A stretch of 33,781 nucleotides of DNA from contig JAHECD010000049.1 of NCBI GenBank assembly GCA_024641945.1, forward strand, positions 1-33,781, read 5' to 3'. The first letter of the stretch is position 1; each line of letters begins with the position of its first letter. The notes under the pieces were generated by a model, which saw only the letters and a list, made by a program, of their open reading frames with translations, searched no databases and had not been told where the DNA came from. Shown here piece after piece: positions 8,197-17,248 of the stretch. Source of the stretch: Rubrivivax sp. GTDB taxonomy: Bacteria; Pseudomonadota; Gammaproteobacteria; Burkholderiales; Burkholderiaceae_C. The position numbers were made by a program, and so were the translations under genes.

Positions 8197-10206
8197 ATGT
8201 CCTTACGTCTGCTTTGCCTGATGCTGGTCACCGCCACGGTCGGCGCGGCTTCGGTTCCTGCGGCGGCGGCGGTCGGCGATTCGCTCGTCGTCGATGCGCG
8301 TGAGGCGTTGCGCCGGGGCGACCGGGCCCGCCTGACGAGTCTTCGCGCCCAGGTGGCTGCCACGGGCCACCCGCTGGCGATGTGGGTCGACTACTGGGAA
8401 TTGAAGGTGCGTTTGTCCGACGCCAGCACCGACGACGTCGACGCTTTCTATGCACGCTGGCCCGACACCTACGTCGAAGACCGGCTGCGCAACGACTGGC
8501 TGCTCGAACTGGGTCGCCGCCGGGACTGGCCGGCGTTTGCGCGCGACTATCCGCGCTTTCGCATGAACGACGACCGCGATGTCACCTGCTACGCCCTGCT
8601 GACGCAACATCAATCGGGCCAGGACGTCCGCGCGGCGGCGCGCGAGGCGTGGTACGCGCAGCGCGACGGCGACATCGGCTGTCAGCTGCTCGCCACGTCG
8701 TTGCGGGAAGCCGAGCAATTGACGACCACCGAGGTCTGGACTGCGCTGCGAATCGCGATCGATGCCAATCGCCCACGCGCCGCGCGCGCCACGGCATCGC
8801 TGCTGGGTGCGGACGCGGCCAAGGCGGTCTCGGAAATCCTGGACAGCCCCGCCCGCTACCTCACGCGTCGGCCGCCCAGTGCATCGGGGCCCTCGGCCCG
8901 GCTGGGCGCGCTGGCGGTCATGCGCATGGCCGCCAACGAACCGGAGGCCGCGGCACGGCAACTCGAAGCGCCCTGGGTGCGCGGTCTCGACGCCAACTGG
9001 GCGTCGGCCACCTGGGCCACCTTGGCGCGTCAGGCGGCATTGCGCCAGCAACCCCAGGCGCCTGATTGGTACCAACAGGCCTTTGCGCTGCATGCCAAGG
9101 CGGAAGACGCGGGCCTGATGAGCGACGACACGCTCGCCTGGGGCGTGCGCGCAGCCTTGCGCAAAGCCTCGAGCGACGAAGCGCGATGGACGCTCGTGTC
9201 GGCCGCGATCGACCTGATGCCCCCCGAACAGCAGCGGGACCCGGCCTGGACTTACTGGAAGGCCCGTGCACTGCTGGCACTTGCCGCACCGGGCGCCGCT
9301 GGCGAAGGGGTGCGCGCGGGTGCCCGCCGGATGCTGGAGTCGATCGGCTCTGCGCTGCATTTCTACGGCAAGCTCGCCGTCGAGGAACTGGGCCGCACGG
9401 TCACGCTGCCGCCGGCGCCGACGCCGCTGACCGATGCCGAGCGCGAAGCCGCAGGCAAGCACCCCGGCTTCATGCGCGCGCTGGACCTCATCAAGCTGGG
9501 GCTGCGCAGCGAGGGCGTGCGCGAGTGGAACTATTCGCTGCGCGGCATGGCCGACCGCGAATTGCTCGCCGCCGCGCAGTTGGCGTGCGACCGCGAGGTC
9601 TGGGACCGCTGCATCAATACCAGCGACCGCACGCGCAACGAAGTCGACCTGCAACAGCGTTTCCCCACGCCGTTCCGCGCCGAGGTGGTGGCCGCGTCGC
9701 GCGACATCGGACTCGACCCGGCCTACGTCTACGGTTTGATTCGGCAGGAGTCGCGCTTCATCACCGACGCGCGTTCGCATGTCGGCGCATCCGGGCTGAT
9801 GCAGATCATGCCGGCCACGGCGCGCTGGACCGCACGCAAGATCGGCCTCGACTACCGCGCCGACATGGCCACCGACCGCGACGTCAATCTGCGCCTCGGC
9901 ACGGCTTACCTGAAGCTGGTGCTCGACGATTTCGGCGGCTCGGCGCCGATGGCTGCGGCGGCTTACAACGCCGGGCCCAACCGCCCGCGCCGATGGCGCG
10001 AGGGCGCCGTGCTCGAACCCGCTGCCTGGGCCGAGACGATCCCTTTCAACGAGACCCGCGACTACGTGAAGAAGGTGCTGTCCAATACGGAGCTGTATGC
10101 CGCGCTGCTGCAGAAGGCGTTCGTCCCGGCACTGAAGGCGCGGCTCGGCGCCGCCATCGGCCCGCGCGATGTGTCGGCCAGTACCCCGGACAAGGAATTG
10201 CCGTGA
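8197..10206 (+). CDS. slt: Soluble lytic murein transglycosylase (Slt70-like)
   Basis: This periplasmic enzyme cleaves peptidoglycan between MurNAc and GlcNAc, forming 1,6-anhydro ends, during wall turnover. The 669-residue protein starts with a Sec signal peptide (residues 1 to about 24, ending in an AAAA-type cleavage region). A long alpha-helical superhelical region follows, ending near residue 490. The SLT catalytic domain lies at about 500-640: YGLIRQESRFITDARS with catalytic E518, then GASGLMQIMPATA and AAAAYNAGPNRPRRWREG. The ATG at 8197 is chosen because it starts the signal peptide; the frame is open upstream inside lysR. The stop overlaps the next gene by one base (TGATG). Confidence 0.95.
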   Translation: MSLRLLCLMLVTATVGAASVPAAAAVGDSLVVDAREALRRGDRARLTSLRAQVAATGHPLAMWVDYWELKVRLSDASTDDVDAFYARWPDTYVEDRLRNDWLLELGRRRDWPAFARDYPRFRMNDDRDVTCYALLTQHQSGQDVRAAAREAWYAQRDGDIGCQLLATSLREAEQLTTTEVWTALRIAIDANRPRAARATASLLGADAAKAVSEILDSPARYLTRRPPSASGPSARLGALAVMRMAANEPEAAARQLEAPWVRGLDANWASATWATLARQAALRQQPQAPDWYQQAFALHAKAEDAGLMSDDTLAWGVRAALRKASSDEARWTLVSAAIDLMPPEQQRDPAWTYWKARALLALAAPGAAGEGVRAGARRMLESIGSALHFYGKLAVEELGRTVTLPPAPTPLTDAEREAAGKHPGFMRALDLIKLGLRSEGVREWNYSLRGMADRELLAAAQLACDREVWDRCINTSDRTRNEVDLQQRFPTPFRAEVVAASRDIGLDPAYVYGLIRQESRFITDARSHVGASGLMQIMPATARWTARKIGLDYRADMATDRDVNLRLGTAYLKLVLDDFGGSAPMAAAAYNAGPNRPRRWREGAVLEPAAWAETIPFNETRDYVKKVLSNTELYAALLQKAFVPALKARLGAAIGPRDVSASTPDKELP

Positions 10207-11141
10207 TGAAACGCATCGTCGTGCTGGGTGGTACCGGGTTCGTCGGGCAATCGGTATGCGAGAAGCTCGTCGAACGGTTCGAGGGATGCCGCATCGTCGT
10301 CCCCACGCGCCGCCTGCGCTTCGGCCAGGACCTGCAGGCCCTGCCGGGCGTCGAGATCGTCCCCGCCGACGTGAACCAGGATGCGCCGCTGGCGCGCTGC
10401 CTGCAAGGCGCCGATGCGGTGGTCAACCTCGTCGCCATCCTGCATGGCAGCGCGGCAGAGTTCGAGCGGGTGCATGTCGAGTTGCCGCGCAGGCTCGCCG
10501 CACCCTGGGCCGCGGTACGGCGGCTCGTGCATGTCAGTGCGCTCGGCGTCGGGCCCGACGCGCCGTCGAACTATCTGCGCAGCAAGACGCAGGGCGAAGA
10601 GGTGCTGCGCGCCGCGGCGCTCGATCTCACCGTGTTGCGGCCGAGCGTGATCTTCGGTGCCCGCGACCGCTTCCTCAATCTGTTTGCCCAGATGCAGGCG
10701 TTCGTGCCGGTCGTGCCACTCGCCGGCGCCAATGCCCGTTTCCAGCCCGTGTGGGTGGAAGACGTGGCGAGTGCCGTCGTGCGCTGCCTCGAGAATCCCG
10801 CCACCATCGGCCAGACCTACGAGTGCGCAGGCCCGCAGGTCGCGACGCTCGCCGATCTGGTGCGCCTGGCCGGCCGGCTGAGCGGACACCCGCGGCCCGT
10901 CTTTGCATTGCCCGACGCCGTGGCGCGCGCGCAGGCGCGGCTGATGTCGATGGCGCCGGGGGTGCCGCTGATGTCGCCGGACAACCTCGACTCGATGAAG
11001 GTGCCCAACGTGGCCAGCGGCACGCTGCCCGGGCTGCAGGCGCTGGGCATCGAGCCTGCCGCGCTGGAAGCCGTGGCGCCCGCCTACCTGGCATCGGGCC
11101 AGGGGTTGGCGCGACTCGACCGCTGGCGCGCGGCCCGCTGA
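10206..11141 (+). CDS. Complex I NDUFA9-like NAD(P)-binding protein (extended SDR)
   Basis: This 311-residue atypical/extended short-chain dehydrogenase begins directly with the Rossmann nucleotide-binding loop GGTGFVG (residues 8-14). It carries HVSALGVG and then YLRSK (Y123, K127), the SDR Tyr-x-x-x-Lys pair. The segment LDLTVLRPSVIFGARDRFLN is typical of the NDUFA9/NmrA-like group. Bacterial members are named after the mitochondrial complex I accessory subunit, but their role is not established, and no other complex I gene is near. Translation is likely coupled to slt through a one-base overlap. Confidence 0.88.
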   Translation: MKRIVVLGGTGFVGQSVCEKLVERFEGCRIVVPTRRLRFGQDLQALPGVEIVPADVNQDAPLARCLQGADAVVNLVAILHGSAAEFERVHVELPRRLAAPWAAVRRLVHVSALGVGPDAPSNYLRSKTQGEEVLRAAALDLTVLRPSVIFGARDRFLNLFAQMQAFVPVVPLAGANARFQPVWVEDVASAVVRCLENPATIGQTYECAGPQVATLADLVRLAGRLSGHPRPVFALPDAVARAQARLMSMAPGVPLMSPDNLDSMKVPNVASGTLPGLQALGIEPAALEAVAPAYLASGQGLARLDRWRAAR

Positions 11142-11165
11142 AGTCGGGACTGCCGAATCCTGGAC

Positions 11166-11190
11166 CGCTGCGGTCGGAACCGCCGCAGCG
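11166..11190 (+). other. Hairpin between the SDR and GST genes
   Basis: CGCTGCGG (11166-11173) and CCGCAGCG (11183-11190) form a perfect 8-bp stem with a 9-base loop, 25 bases after the SDR stop codon. No T-run follows. It could be a Rho-assisted terminator or a 3'-end stabilising stem. Confidence 0.35.
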
Positions 11191-11244
11191 CCGTCAGGCG
11201 CCAGCCGATACGATCACGGCTCCCGCCCCAAGGAGCGCAGCGTG

Positions 11245-11925
11245 ATGCAACTCGTGATCGGCAACAAGAACTATTCGTCGTGGTCGATGCGGCCATGGGT
11301 GCTGATGCGCCAACTGGGCATCGACTTCGAGGAAGTCAAGCTGCGGTTCGACTTTGCCGAAGGATCGGCATTTCGCCAGGCCGTCGCGCGTTTCACGCCG
11401 GCGCGAACGGTGCCGGTGCTCGTCGATGAGGGCTTCTCGGTCTGGGACACGCTGGCGATCGCGGAATACCTGCACGAGAAGTTCCCCGGCCGAGGCGTCT
11501 GGCCGCAGGACCTGCACGCTCGCGCACGGGCGCGCAGCCTGTGCGCCGAGATGCACAGCGGATTCGGCGCCTTGCGCAACCACTGCCAGATGAATATCGA
11601 GGCTCCGCTGCCGGAGGTCGGCCGCCGCATCTGGGAGTCGCAGGCGGAGGTACGGCGCGATGTCGAGCGCATCGAATCGATGTGGGCCGAGGCGCTGGCC
11701 GTCAGCGGCGGACCCATGCTGTTCGGCGGGTTCGGCGCCGCGGATGCCTTCTATGCGCCGGTGTGCATGCGGCTGCGCGGCTATGCGCTGCCCGTGTCGG
11801 ACACGACGCGGCGCTATGTGGAGCGCGTGGCCGCCCTGCCCGGAGTGGCGCAGTGGATTTCGGATGCGCTCGCTGAGCACGATTTCCTCGATTTCGAGGA
11901 ACCCTACCGCAGCGCACGTGGATGA
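11245..11925 (+). CDS. Glutathione S-transferase family protein
   Basis: This 226-residue cytoplasmic GST has an N-terminal thioredoxin fold: QLVIGNKNYSSWSMRPWVLM, a form common in proteobacterial GSTs, with serines in the expected active-site loop. The cis-proline region is PARTVPVLVDEG, and WDTLAIAEYLHEKFP supplies the glutathione-binding Asp/Thr-type turn. The C-terminal all-helical domain covers about residues 90-215. AGGAG lies upstream: the GTG at 11242 is 6 bases and the ATG at 11245 is 9 bases from it, and I chose the ATG to match the family start. The substrate is unknown. Its stop codon lies inside the start of cca. Confidence 0.92.
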   Translation: MQLVIGNKNYSSWSMRPWVLMRQLGIDFEEVKLRFDFAEGSAFRQAVARFTPARTVPVLVDEGFSVWDTLAIAEYLHEKFPGRGVWPQDLHARARARSLCAEMHSGFGALRNHCQMNIEAPLPEVGRRIWESQAEVRRDVERIESMWAEALAVSGGPMLFGGFGAADAFYAPVCMRLRGYALPVSDTTRRYVERVAALPGVAQWISDALAEHDFLDFEEPYRSARG

Positions 11926-13231
11926 ATTCCAGGCCCGGCTGAAGGGCCGTTGCCACGTGGTCGGCGGGGCGGTGCGCGATGCGCTGATGGGCCGGCCCGC
12001 CGGCGACCGCGACTGGGTCGTCGTCGGCAGCACGCCGCAGGAGATGCTGGCGGCTGGCTTCCGGCCGGTGGGGCGCGACTTTCCGGTCTTCCTGCACCCG
12101 CGCACGAACGAGGAATATGCACTCGCGCGCACCGAGCGCAAATCGGCACCGGGCTATCACGGGTTCACGTTCCACGCCGCGCCCGACGTCACGCTGGAGC
12201 AGGACCTTGCACGGCGTGACCTGACGATCAATGCGATGGCACGCACCGAAGACGGCACGCTGGTCGACCCGTTCGGCGGCGCACGCGACCTGGCCGCGCG
12301 TGTGCTGCGCCATGTCTCGGAGGCCTTTGCCGAGGATCCGGTGCGCCTGCTGCGCCTGGCACGCTTTGCCGCCCGCTGGCGCGATTTCACGGTGGCGCCG
12401 GAAACCCTTGCCCTCTTGCGCCGGTTGGTGGACGACGGCGAGGTCGATGCGCTCGTGCCCGAACGGGTGTGGCAGGAGTTGTCGCGCGGCCTGATGGAGA
12501 GTGCACCGCGCCGAATGTTCGAGGTCTTGCGCGACTGCGGCGCCCTGGCGCGGCTGCTGCCGGAGGTCGACCGCCTGTGGGGCGTGCCGCAGCCGCCCGA
12601 ACATCACCCCGAGATCGATACTGGCGAGCATCTAATGCTCGTGCTCGAGCAATGCGCCCTTGCGGACGTGCCGCTGCCGGTGCGCTTTGCCTGCCTGGTG
12701 CACGACCTCGGCAAGGGCACGACCCCGCGCGACGAATGGCCCCGCCATACCGCGCACGAGGCGCGCAGCGCAAAGCTGGCACGCGCCGTGGCCGACCGGC
12801 TCAAGGTGAGCGCCGATTGCCGCGAACTGGCCGATACCGTGGCACGCGAACACGGCAACATCCACCGCAGCGGCGCGCTGGACGCCGCGGCGACGATGCG
12901 CCTGCTGGAACGCTGCGACGCGATCCGCCGACCGGAGCGCTTTGTGCTGGCGCTGCTGGCCTGTGAATGCGATGCGCGCGGCCGCACCAGGCGCGCGCAT
13001 GATGCCTACCCGCCGCGTCAGCGCCTGGCCGTCGCGTTGGAATGTGCACGGGCGGTCGACACCGCGGTGGTGGCCGCCGACGCCGCAGCGCGGGGGCTGG
13101 CCGGGCCGGCGATCGGGGACGCCGTGCGCGCGGCGCGCATCGAAGCGATTGGCGCCGCGCCCCTGTCCGCGATGGACGCGCCGGTCGCGCCCGTCAGACC
13201 AGCAGGCCCACCAGCATCGCAAGCAGGCTGA
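11918..13231 (+). CDS. cca: Multifunctional CCA tRNA nucleotidyltransferase with HD domain
   Basis: This enzyme adds or repairs the 3'-CCA end of tRNAs; the HD domain of this subclass has phosphatase/phosphodiesterase activity. The protein has 437 residues, slightly longer than E. coli Cca. It contains GGAVRDALMG (16-25), DRDWVVVG with the metal-binding D30 and D32, DFPVFLHPRTNEEYALARTE, RRDLTINAMA, and the HD motif LVHDLGKG (H262-D263). The start is probably the GTG at 11918, eight bases before the end of the GST stop codon, because it puts the nucleotide-binding loop at the normal distance. An ATG at 11866 is possible. The 3' end overlaps the opposing DUF2905 gene by 38 bases. Confidence 0.95.
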   Translation: MDEFQARLKGRCHVVGGAVRDALMGRPAGDRDWVVVGSTPQEMLAAGFRPVGRDFPVFLHPRTNEEYALARTERKSAPGYHGFTFHAAPDVTLEQDLARRDLTINAMARTEDGTLVDPFGGARDLAARVLRHVSEAFAEDPVRLLRLARFAARWRDFTVAPETLALLRRLVDDGEVDALVPERVWQELSRGLMESAPRRMFEVLRDCGALARLLPEVDRLWGVPQPPEHHPEIDTGEHLMLVLEQCALADVPLPVRFACLVHDLGKGTTPRDEWPRHTAHEARSAKLARAVADRLKVSADCRELADTVAREHGNIHRSGALDAAATMRLLERCDAIRRPERFVLALLACECDARGRTRRAHDAYPPRQRLAVALECARAVDTAVVAADAAARGLAGPAIGDAVRAARIEAIGAAPLSAMDAPVAPVRPAGPPASQAG

Positions 13232-13385
13232 GCAGCAGGCTGCTGCCCAACGGCACGTGCACCGCACGTCCGCGCCAGCGGAACGAGAAGTCGCCCGGCA
13301 ACCGACCCAGCCCGATGCGGCGCAGCCAGCCGTGCAGTCCGTTGAACACCAGGAAGGCGAGCAGGAAGACGAGCAGCCAGCGCAT
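13194..13385 (-). CDS. DUF2905 family membrane protein
   Basis: This 63-residue protein has two hydrophobic segments (about residues 3-19 and 45-62) flanking a conserved basic loop, LRRIGLGRLPGDFSFRWRG, the hallmark of DUF2905. It should sit in the inner membrane; the function is unknown. Its ATG follows the stop codon of the MidA-like methyltransferase gene by two bases, so the two are co-translated. The 3' end overlaps the end of cca on the other strand. Confidence 0.88.
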   Translation of the reverse strand: MRWLLVFLLAFLVFNGLHGWLRRIGLGRLPGDFSFRWRGRAVHVPLGSSLLLSLLAMLVGLLV

Positions 13386-13387
13386 CG

Positions 13388-14485
13388 TCAGAGCCGGTGC
13401 ATCCGGTCGCCGACGGTGAACCCGACGGGATCGATCTCGATGCCGCGCGACAGCGCCAACACCTTGAAGAGTTCGCCCATCTCGTGTTCGTTGACGAGCT
13501 TCAACGCCGCCACCTGCTCACGCAGCGGCGCCGCGGCCATGAGCGCCGGCAGCCCGCAGTTGATGAGGAACCGGCCCTGGCTCGTATAACCTGCCACGTC
13601 CATCCCGGCCTCCTGCGCCGCCAGCGCCATCGCGGTGAAGTCGACGTGAACGGTGATGTCCTTGTCGCCCACGTCGGCGAGCGGGTCGCCGTCCGCCCTG
13701 TGCGCGCGGTGGCACATCAACGTACCGCCGGTGCGTTGCGGGTGGTAGTACTCGGCTTGCGGGAATCCGTAGTCGACGAAGAGGGCCAGCCCGCGCTGCA
13801 GCTTGTCGGCGAGCGTGGCGATGAAGGCCTCGGCCTGCGGTTGGATCTCGACGACGGTTCCGGGAACGAACGCTGCATCGACCGGCGGCCGGTCGTCGGT
13901 CGGGCGGTCTGCGAAGGTGAACATCTCTTCGTGTACGGCCACGCCACGTTCGCTCCAGTGCACACCGTCGAACGCCAGCAGGCGTGCCGGCATGGCATCG
14001 AGCACCTCGTTGCCAACGATCACGCCATTCAGGGCGTCTGGCAGCCGGTCGGCCCACTGCACCCGCGAGCCGAACTTCGCCAGCCGCTCGCGCTGTCGCG
14101 CCTGCAGGGCGCCCGAGACTTCGACGATGGTGTAACAACCCACGCGGTCGCCCAGGGCCGCCAGCAACTGCGCGGCCAGCGCCCCGGAGCCGGCGCCGAA
14201 TTCCCAGACATCGGCACTGGCCGCGGCGTCGAGGCCCTGGCGTACCTGCACCGCAAGGGCCGCGCCGAACAGCGGCGAGAGTTCGGGCGCAGTGACGAAG
14301 TCGCTGCCCGATGCGGGCATCTGGCCGAATTGCCGGCTGTCGCGTGCGTAATAGCCCAGGCCCGGGGTGTACAGCGCCCAGTGCATGAAGGTGTCGAACG
14401 GCACCCAACCGCCCGACCGCGCAATGCCCTGCCGGATGTGCGCGCCCAGGGCGGTCGATACACTGGCACTCCGACTCTCCTGCAT
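13388..14485 (-). CDS. SAM-dependent methyltransferase, MidA/NDUFAF7 family (DUF185)
   Basis: The 365-residue class I methyltransferase resembles the NDUFAF7/MidA family, whose mitochondrial member methylates an arginine of a complex I subunit. The bacterial substrate is not known. Evidence: GGWVPFDTFMHWALYTPGLG (25-44), the SAM loop EFGAGSGA (95-102), VIVGNEVLDAMP, LALFVDYGFPQAEYYHP, and HVDFTAMALAAQEAGMDVAG. Three Met codons lie close together. The ATG at 14485 is preferred because a TACAAT -10 sits seven bases before it and overlaps the alternative ATG at 14494. It is divergent from the SDR gene, with 19 bases between starts. Confidence 0.88.
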   Translation of the reverse strand: MQESRSASVSTALGAHIRQGIARSGGWVPFDTFMHWALYTPGLGYYARDSRQFGQMPASGSDFVTAPELSPLFGAALAVQVRQGLDAAASADVWEFGAGSGALAAQLLAALGDRVGCYTIVEVSGALQARQRERLAKFGSRVQWADRLPDALNGVIVGNEVLDAMPARLLAFDGVHWSERGVAVHEEMFTFADRPTDDRPPVDAAFVPGTVVEIQPQAEAFIATLADKLQRGLALFVDYGFPQAEYYHPQRTGGTLMCHRAHRADGDPLADVGDKDITVHVDFTAMALAAQEAGMDVAGYTSQGRFLINCGLPALMAAAPLREQVAALKLVNEHEMGELFKVLALSRGIEIDPVGFTVGDRMHRL

Positions 14486-14492
14486 CCGAGGC

Positions 14493-14498
14493 ATTGTA
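14493..14498 (-). promoter_or_regulatory. -10 element of the MidA-like gene
   Basis: On the minus strand the sequence reads TACAAT, seven bases, ATG (14485). The hexamer matches the consensus in 5 of 6 positions. It implies a leaderless or one-base-leader mRNA and decides the start codon. No clear -35 is seen. Confidence 0.45.
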
Positions 14499-14504
14499 GA
14501 AACC

Positions 14505-15305
14505 ATGCGGCAACGACCCGTCGTCCTGGTCACCGGCGCCGCGCGCCGGCTGGGCCGAGCGATCGCCCTGGACCTCGCCGCGCACGGGTTCGACATTGCC
14601 GTGCATTACCGGAATTCACGCAACGATGCGCAGCAGACGGCCGCACAGGTACGCGCACTCGGGGCGCTGGCCGAGGTCTTCGAGACCGACTTTGCCGACG
14701 AGGCCGCCACCCGTGCACTCGTGCCCGCCGCGGCAGCGCACTTCGGGCGACTCGACGCGGTGGTCAACAATGCGTCTTCCTTCGAATACGACGATGCCGC
14801 CGGATTCAGCTATGCGCGGCTCGTGCGCCAGATGCAGGCCAATGCAGGACCGGCCGTCGTACTCGCGCAGGCGCTGTTCGAACAGAGGTCGATAACAGCC
14901 GACCTGACCGGCGGCCCCGAGGTCGCCAGCGGATGCGTCGTCAATCTGCTCGACCAGAAGCTCTGGAACCCCAACCCCGACTACTTCTCGTACACGATGT
15001 CCAAGGCCGCGCTCGAGGCCGCCACCACGATGCTCGCCATGGCGCTCGCGCCGCGTGTGCGGGTGTGCGGCGTGGCGCCGGGCGTGACGCTGCTGTCGGG
15101 CGCGATGGATGCCACCGAGTTCGCGCGGGCGCACCGGCTCACGCCGCTGAACCGATCTTCGACGCCCGACGACGTGGCGCGCAGCGTGAGGTTCCTGATC
15201 GAATCACCCGCCATCACCGGCACGACGCTGCTCGTCGATGGTGGCCAGCATTTGAGCGGCCAGCCGCGGGACGTGATGTTCCTGGCACGCCAGCAGCCCA
15301 CATGA
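14505..15305 (+). CDS. SDR family oxidoreductase, pteridine-reductase / FolM-like
   Basis: This 266-residue short-chain dehydrogenase has the NADPH loop TGAARRLGRA (10-19). The TGxxxRxG form, rather than TGxxxGxG, is the mark of pteridine reductases (PTR1, FolM). NNAS follows near residue 89, then the catalytic Tyr-x-x-x-Lys in FSYTMSKAAL (Y163, K167), and a C-terminal TTLLVDGG. A role in reducing dihydropterins or dihydrofolate fits its position immediately upstream of folB (7 bases), but this is inferred. It is divergent from the MidA-like gene. Confidence 0.88.
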   Translation: MRQRPVVLVTGAARRLGRAIALDLAAHGFDIAVHYRNSRNDAQQTAAQVRALGALAEVFETDFADEAATRALVPAAAAHFGRLDAVVNNASSFEYDDAAGFSYARLVRQMQANAGPAVVLAQALFEQRSITADLTGGPEVASGCVVNLLDQKLWNPNPDYFSYTMSKAALEAATTMLAMALAPRVRVCGVAPGVTLLSGAMDATEFARAHRLTPLNRSSTPDDVARSVRFLIESPAITGTTLLVDGGQHLSGQPRDVMFLARQQPT

Positions 15306-15312
15306 CCTGACC

Positions 15313-15714
15313 ATGCAAACCCTCCTGAACCACCCCCGCCTGGCGGACTGCCGAAGGCTCTTCCTGCGCGACTACCGCGTCGACATCCATATCGGGGTGC
15401 ACGACTTCGAGAAACGCGGTGAGCAGCGCGTATTGATCAACGTCGACCTTTTCGTCCCGCTGGCACTGTCCACGCCCACGGCCGACGATCTTGCAGAAGT
15501 GGTCGACTACGACTTCATCCGCCGCTCGATCATCGCGCGTGTCGCACAAGGCCACATCCACCTGCAGGAGACCCTGGCCGACGACGTGCTGCGCCTGATG
15601 CTGGCGCACCCCAAGGTGCGCGCCGCACGGGTGTCGACTGCCAAGCCCGACGTCTACCCCGATTGCGATGCGGTCGGCGTCGAGGTCTTCGGCATCAAGG
15701 ACGCGCCGACATGA
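15313..15714 (+). CDS. folB: Dihydroneopterin aldolase
   Basis: FolB cleaves 7,8-dihydroneopterin to 6-hydroxymethyl-dihydropterin and glycolaldehyde in folate synthesis. The 133-residue protein shows [20 protein letters not shown], where IGVHDFEK matches the family IG(V/I)xxxE signature, then [10 protein letters not shown] and the C-terminal AKPDVYP with the catalytic-region lysine. The TGA overlaps the ATG of ttcA (ATGA). The order SDR-folB-ttcA suggests a folate/tRNA-modification operon. Confidence 0.93.
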   Translation: MQTLLNHPRLADCRRLFLRDYRVDIHIGVHDFEKRGEQRVLINVDLFVPLALSTPTADDLAEVVDYDFIRRSIIARVAQGHIHLQETLADDVLRLMLAHPKVRAARVSTAKPDVYPDCDAVGVEVFGIKDAPT

Positions 15715-16619
15715 ACACGATGACCGACCTGCGGGCCGTCCGCAAGGGCGCCTTCGAGGCCAACAAGCTGAGCAAGCGGCTGCACCGGCAGGTGGGGCAG
15801 GCGATCGGCGACTTCAACATGATCGAGTCCGGCGACAAGGTCATGGTCTGCGTCTCGGGCGGCAAGGACAGCTACGCGCTGCTGGACATCTTGCTGAGCC
15901 TGCGCGAGCGCTCGCCGGTGCCCTTCGACCTGGTCGCGGTCAATCTCGATCAGAAGCAGCCGGGCTTTCCGGACCACGTGCTGCCAGAATACCTGCGCTC
16001 GCGCGGTGTGCAATTCCACATCGAGACAAAGGACACGTACTCCATCGTCAAACGTCTCGTGCCCGAAGGGCAGACCTTGTGCTCGCTGTGCTCCCGCCTG
16101 CGCCGCGGCATCCTTTACCGCGTGGCCGGTGAACTGGGTGCGACCAAGGTCGCGCTGGGTCACCATCGCGACGACATGGTGGTCACGCTGCTGATGAACA
16201 TGTTCTTCGGCGGCCGCATGAAGGGCATGCCGCCCAAGCTCGTCAGCGACGACGGCCGGCATGTCGTCATCAGGCCGCTGGCCTACGTGGCCGAATCGGA
16301 CCTCGCGCGCTGGGCCGATCACCGCCGATTCCCGATCATTCCGTGCACGCTGTGCGGCAGCCAGGACCACCTGCAACGGGTGCAGGTCAAGGCCATGATC
16401 CACCAATGGGAGAAGCAGTACCCGGGCCGCATCGACAACATGTTGCGTGCCATGAGCCAGATCACGCCCTCGCACATGATGGACCGGAACCTCCACCCCT
16501 TCGCGACGCTCAAACCCAGCGGGATGCCCGATGCCGAGGGTGACCGTGCCTTCGATGAAGAGGCCGCCTGCGGTACGGTCGCCGACGGTGCGGCCATTCA
16601 GCTGCATCGCGGGCTTTGA
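15711..16619 (+). CDS. ttcA: tRNA 2-thiocytidine(32) synthetase TtcA
   Basis: TtcA is an ATP- and [4Fe-4S]-dependent enzyme that thiolates cytidine 32 of certain tRNAs. The 302-residue protein has the PP-loop SGGKDS (49-54), and the cluster ligands C124 and C127 in [11 protein letters not shown] further cysteine pair, C212 and C215, lies in PCTLCGSQ; C212 aligns with the third ligand. [19 protein letters not shown] lies between them. The length matches the family. The ATG overlaps the folB stop. The C-terminal 30 residues are acidic/variable, as in other members. Confidence 0.95.
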   Translation: MNTMTDLRAVRKGAFEANKLSKRLHRQVGQAIGDFNMIESGDKVMVCVSGGKDSYALLDILLSLRERSPVPFDLVAVNLDQKQPGFPDHVLPEYLRSRGVQFHIETKDTYSIVKRLVPEGQTLCSLCSRLRRGILYRVAGELGATKVALGHHRDDMVVTLLMNMFFGGRMKGMPPKLVSDDGRHVVIRPLAYVAESDLARWADHRRFPIIPCTLCGSQDHLQRVQVKAMIHQWEKQYPGRIDNMLRAMSQITPSHMMDRNLHPFATLKPSGMPDAEGDRAFDEEAACGTVADGAAIQLHRGL

Positions 16620-16648
16620 CGGCGCGGGGCGCAATAAGGAGCAACGAC

Positions 16649-17248
16649 ATGAAAACCATCGCCAAGTGGCTGTGCGCCACGGCCGCCGCCACGTTGCTGG
16701 CCGGATGCGCCGGCATGAATTCCCTGCGCAGCGACGTATCCACCTTTGGCGAATGGCCTGCCGACCGCAAGCCCGGCACGTATGCTTTCGAGCGACTGCC
16801 GTCGCAGGCTGCGCAAGCGGAGCAGCAGTCCCAACTGGAAGGCGCCGCGGTGCCGGCGCTGGAGGCGGCCGGCTTCTCGGCCATTGCACCAGGCACACAA
16901 CCTGACGTGCTGGTGCAGGTCGGCGGGCGCATCACCCGCACCGACGCATCGCCCTGGGACGATCCCTTCTGGTGGCGGGGCGGCTTTGGATACTGGCACC
17001 GTGGTGTCTGGCCGGGGCCACGCTGGGGACTTTACGGGTCGGTGTCCAGCCCCCGGTACGAACGCGAGGTGGCCGTACTGATTCGCGACCGGATCAGTGG
17101 CAAGCCTCTGTACGAGGCGCGTGCCAGCAGCGACGGTGGATCGAGCGGTGGCATCGACGTGCTGCGCGCGATGTATGCCGCGGCACTGAAGGACTTTCCG
17201 GCCGCGGGCATCAACCCCCGCCCGGTGACGATACCGCTATCGCCGTAG
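16649..17248 (+). CDS. DUF4136 domain-containing lipoprotein
   Basis: This 199-residue protein has a lipoprotein signal peptide: basic MKTIAKW, a hydrophobic core, and lipobox LLAGC with the acylated cysteine at residue 20. The mature part resembles DUF4136: TFGEWPADRKPGTYAFERLP, then PDVLVQVGGR, a Trp/Gly-rich segment (SPWDDPFWWRGGFGYW) and REVAVLIRDRISGKPLYEAR. The function is unknown; envelope location is inferred. AAGGAG ends 7 bases before the ATG, a strong site. The 3' end overlaps the opposing lipoprotein gene by 12 bases. Confidence 0.88.
   Translation: MKTIAKWLCATAAATLLAGCAGMNSLRSDVSTFGEWPADRKPGTYAFERLPSQAAQAEQQSQLEGAAVPALEAAGFSAIAPGTQPDVLVQVGGRITRTDASPWDDPFWWRGGFGYWHRGVWPGPRWGLYGSVSSPRYEREVAVLIRDRISGKPLYEARASSDGGSSGGIDVLRAMYAAALKDFPAAGINPRPVTIPLSP

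Noticed and set aside
8203..9780. 525-codon minus-strand open frame
   Set aside because: It is antisense to the lytic transglycosylase gene and has no motif of its own.
13397..15310. 637-codon plus-strand open frame
   Set aside because: It crosses the MidA-like gene on the wrong strand and the SDR gene in another frame. No domain is recognisable; it is a shadow frame.
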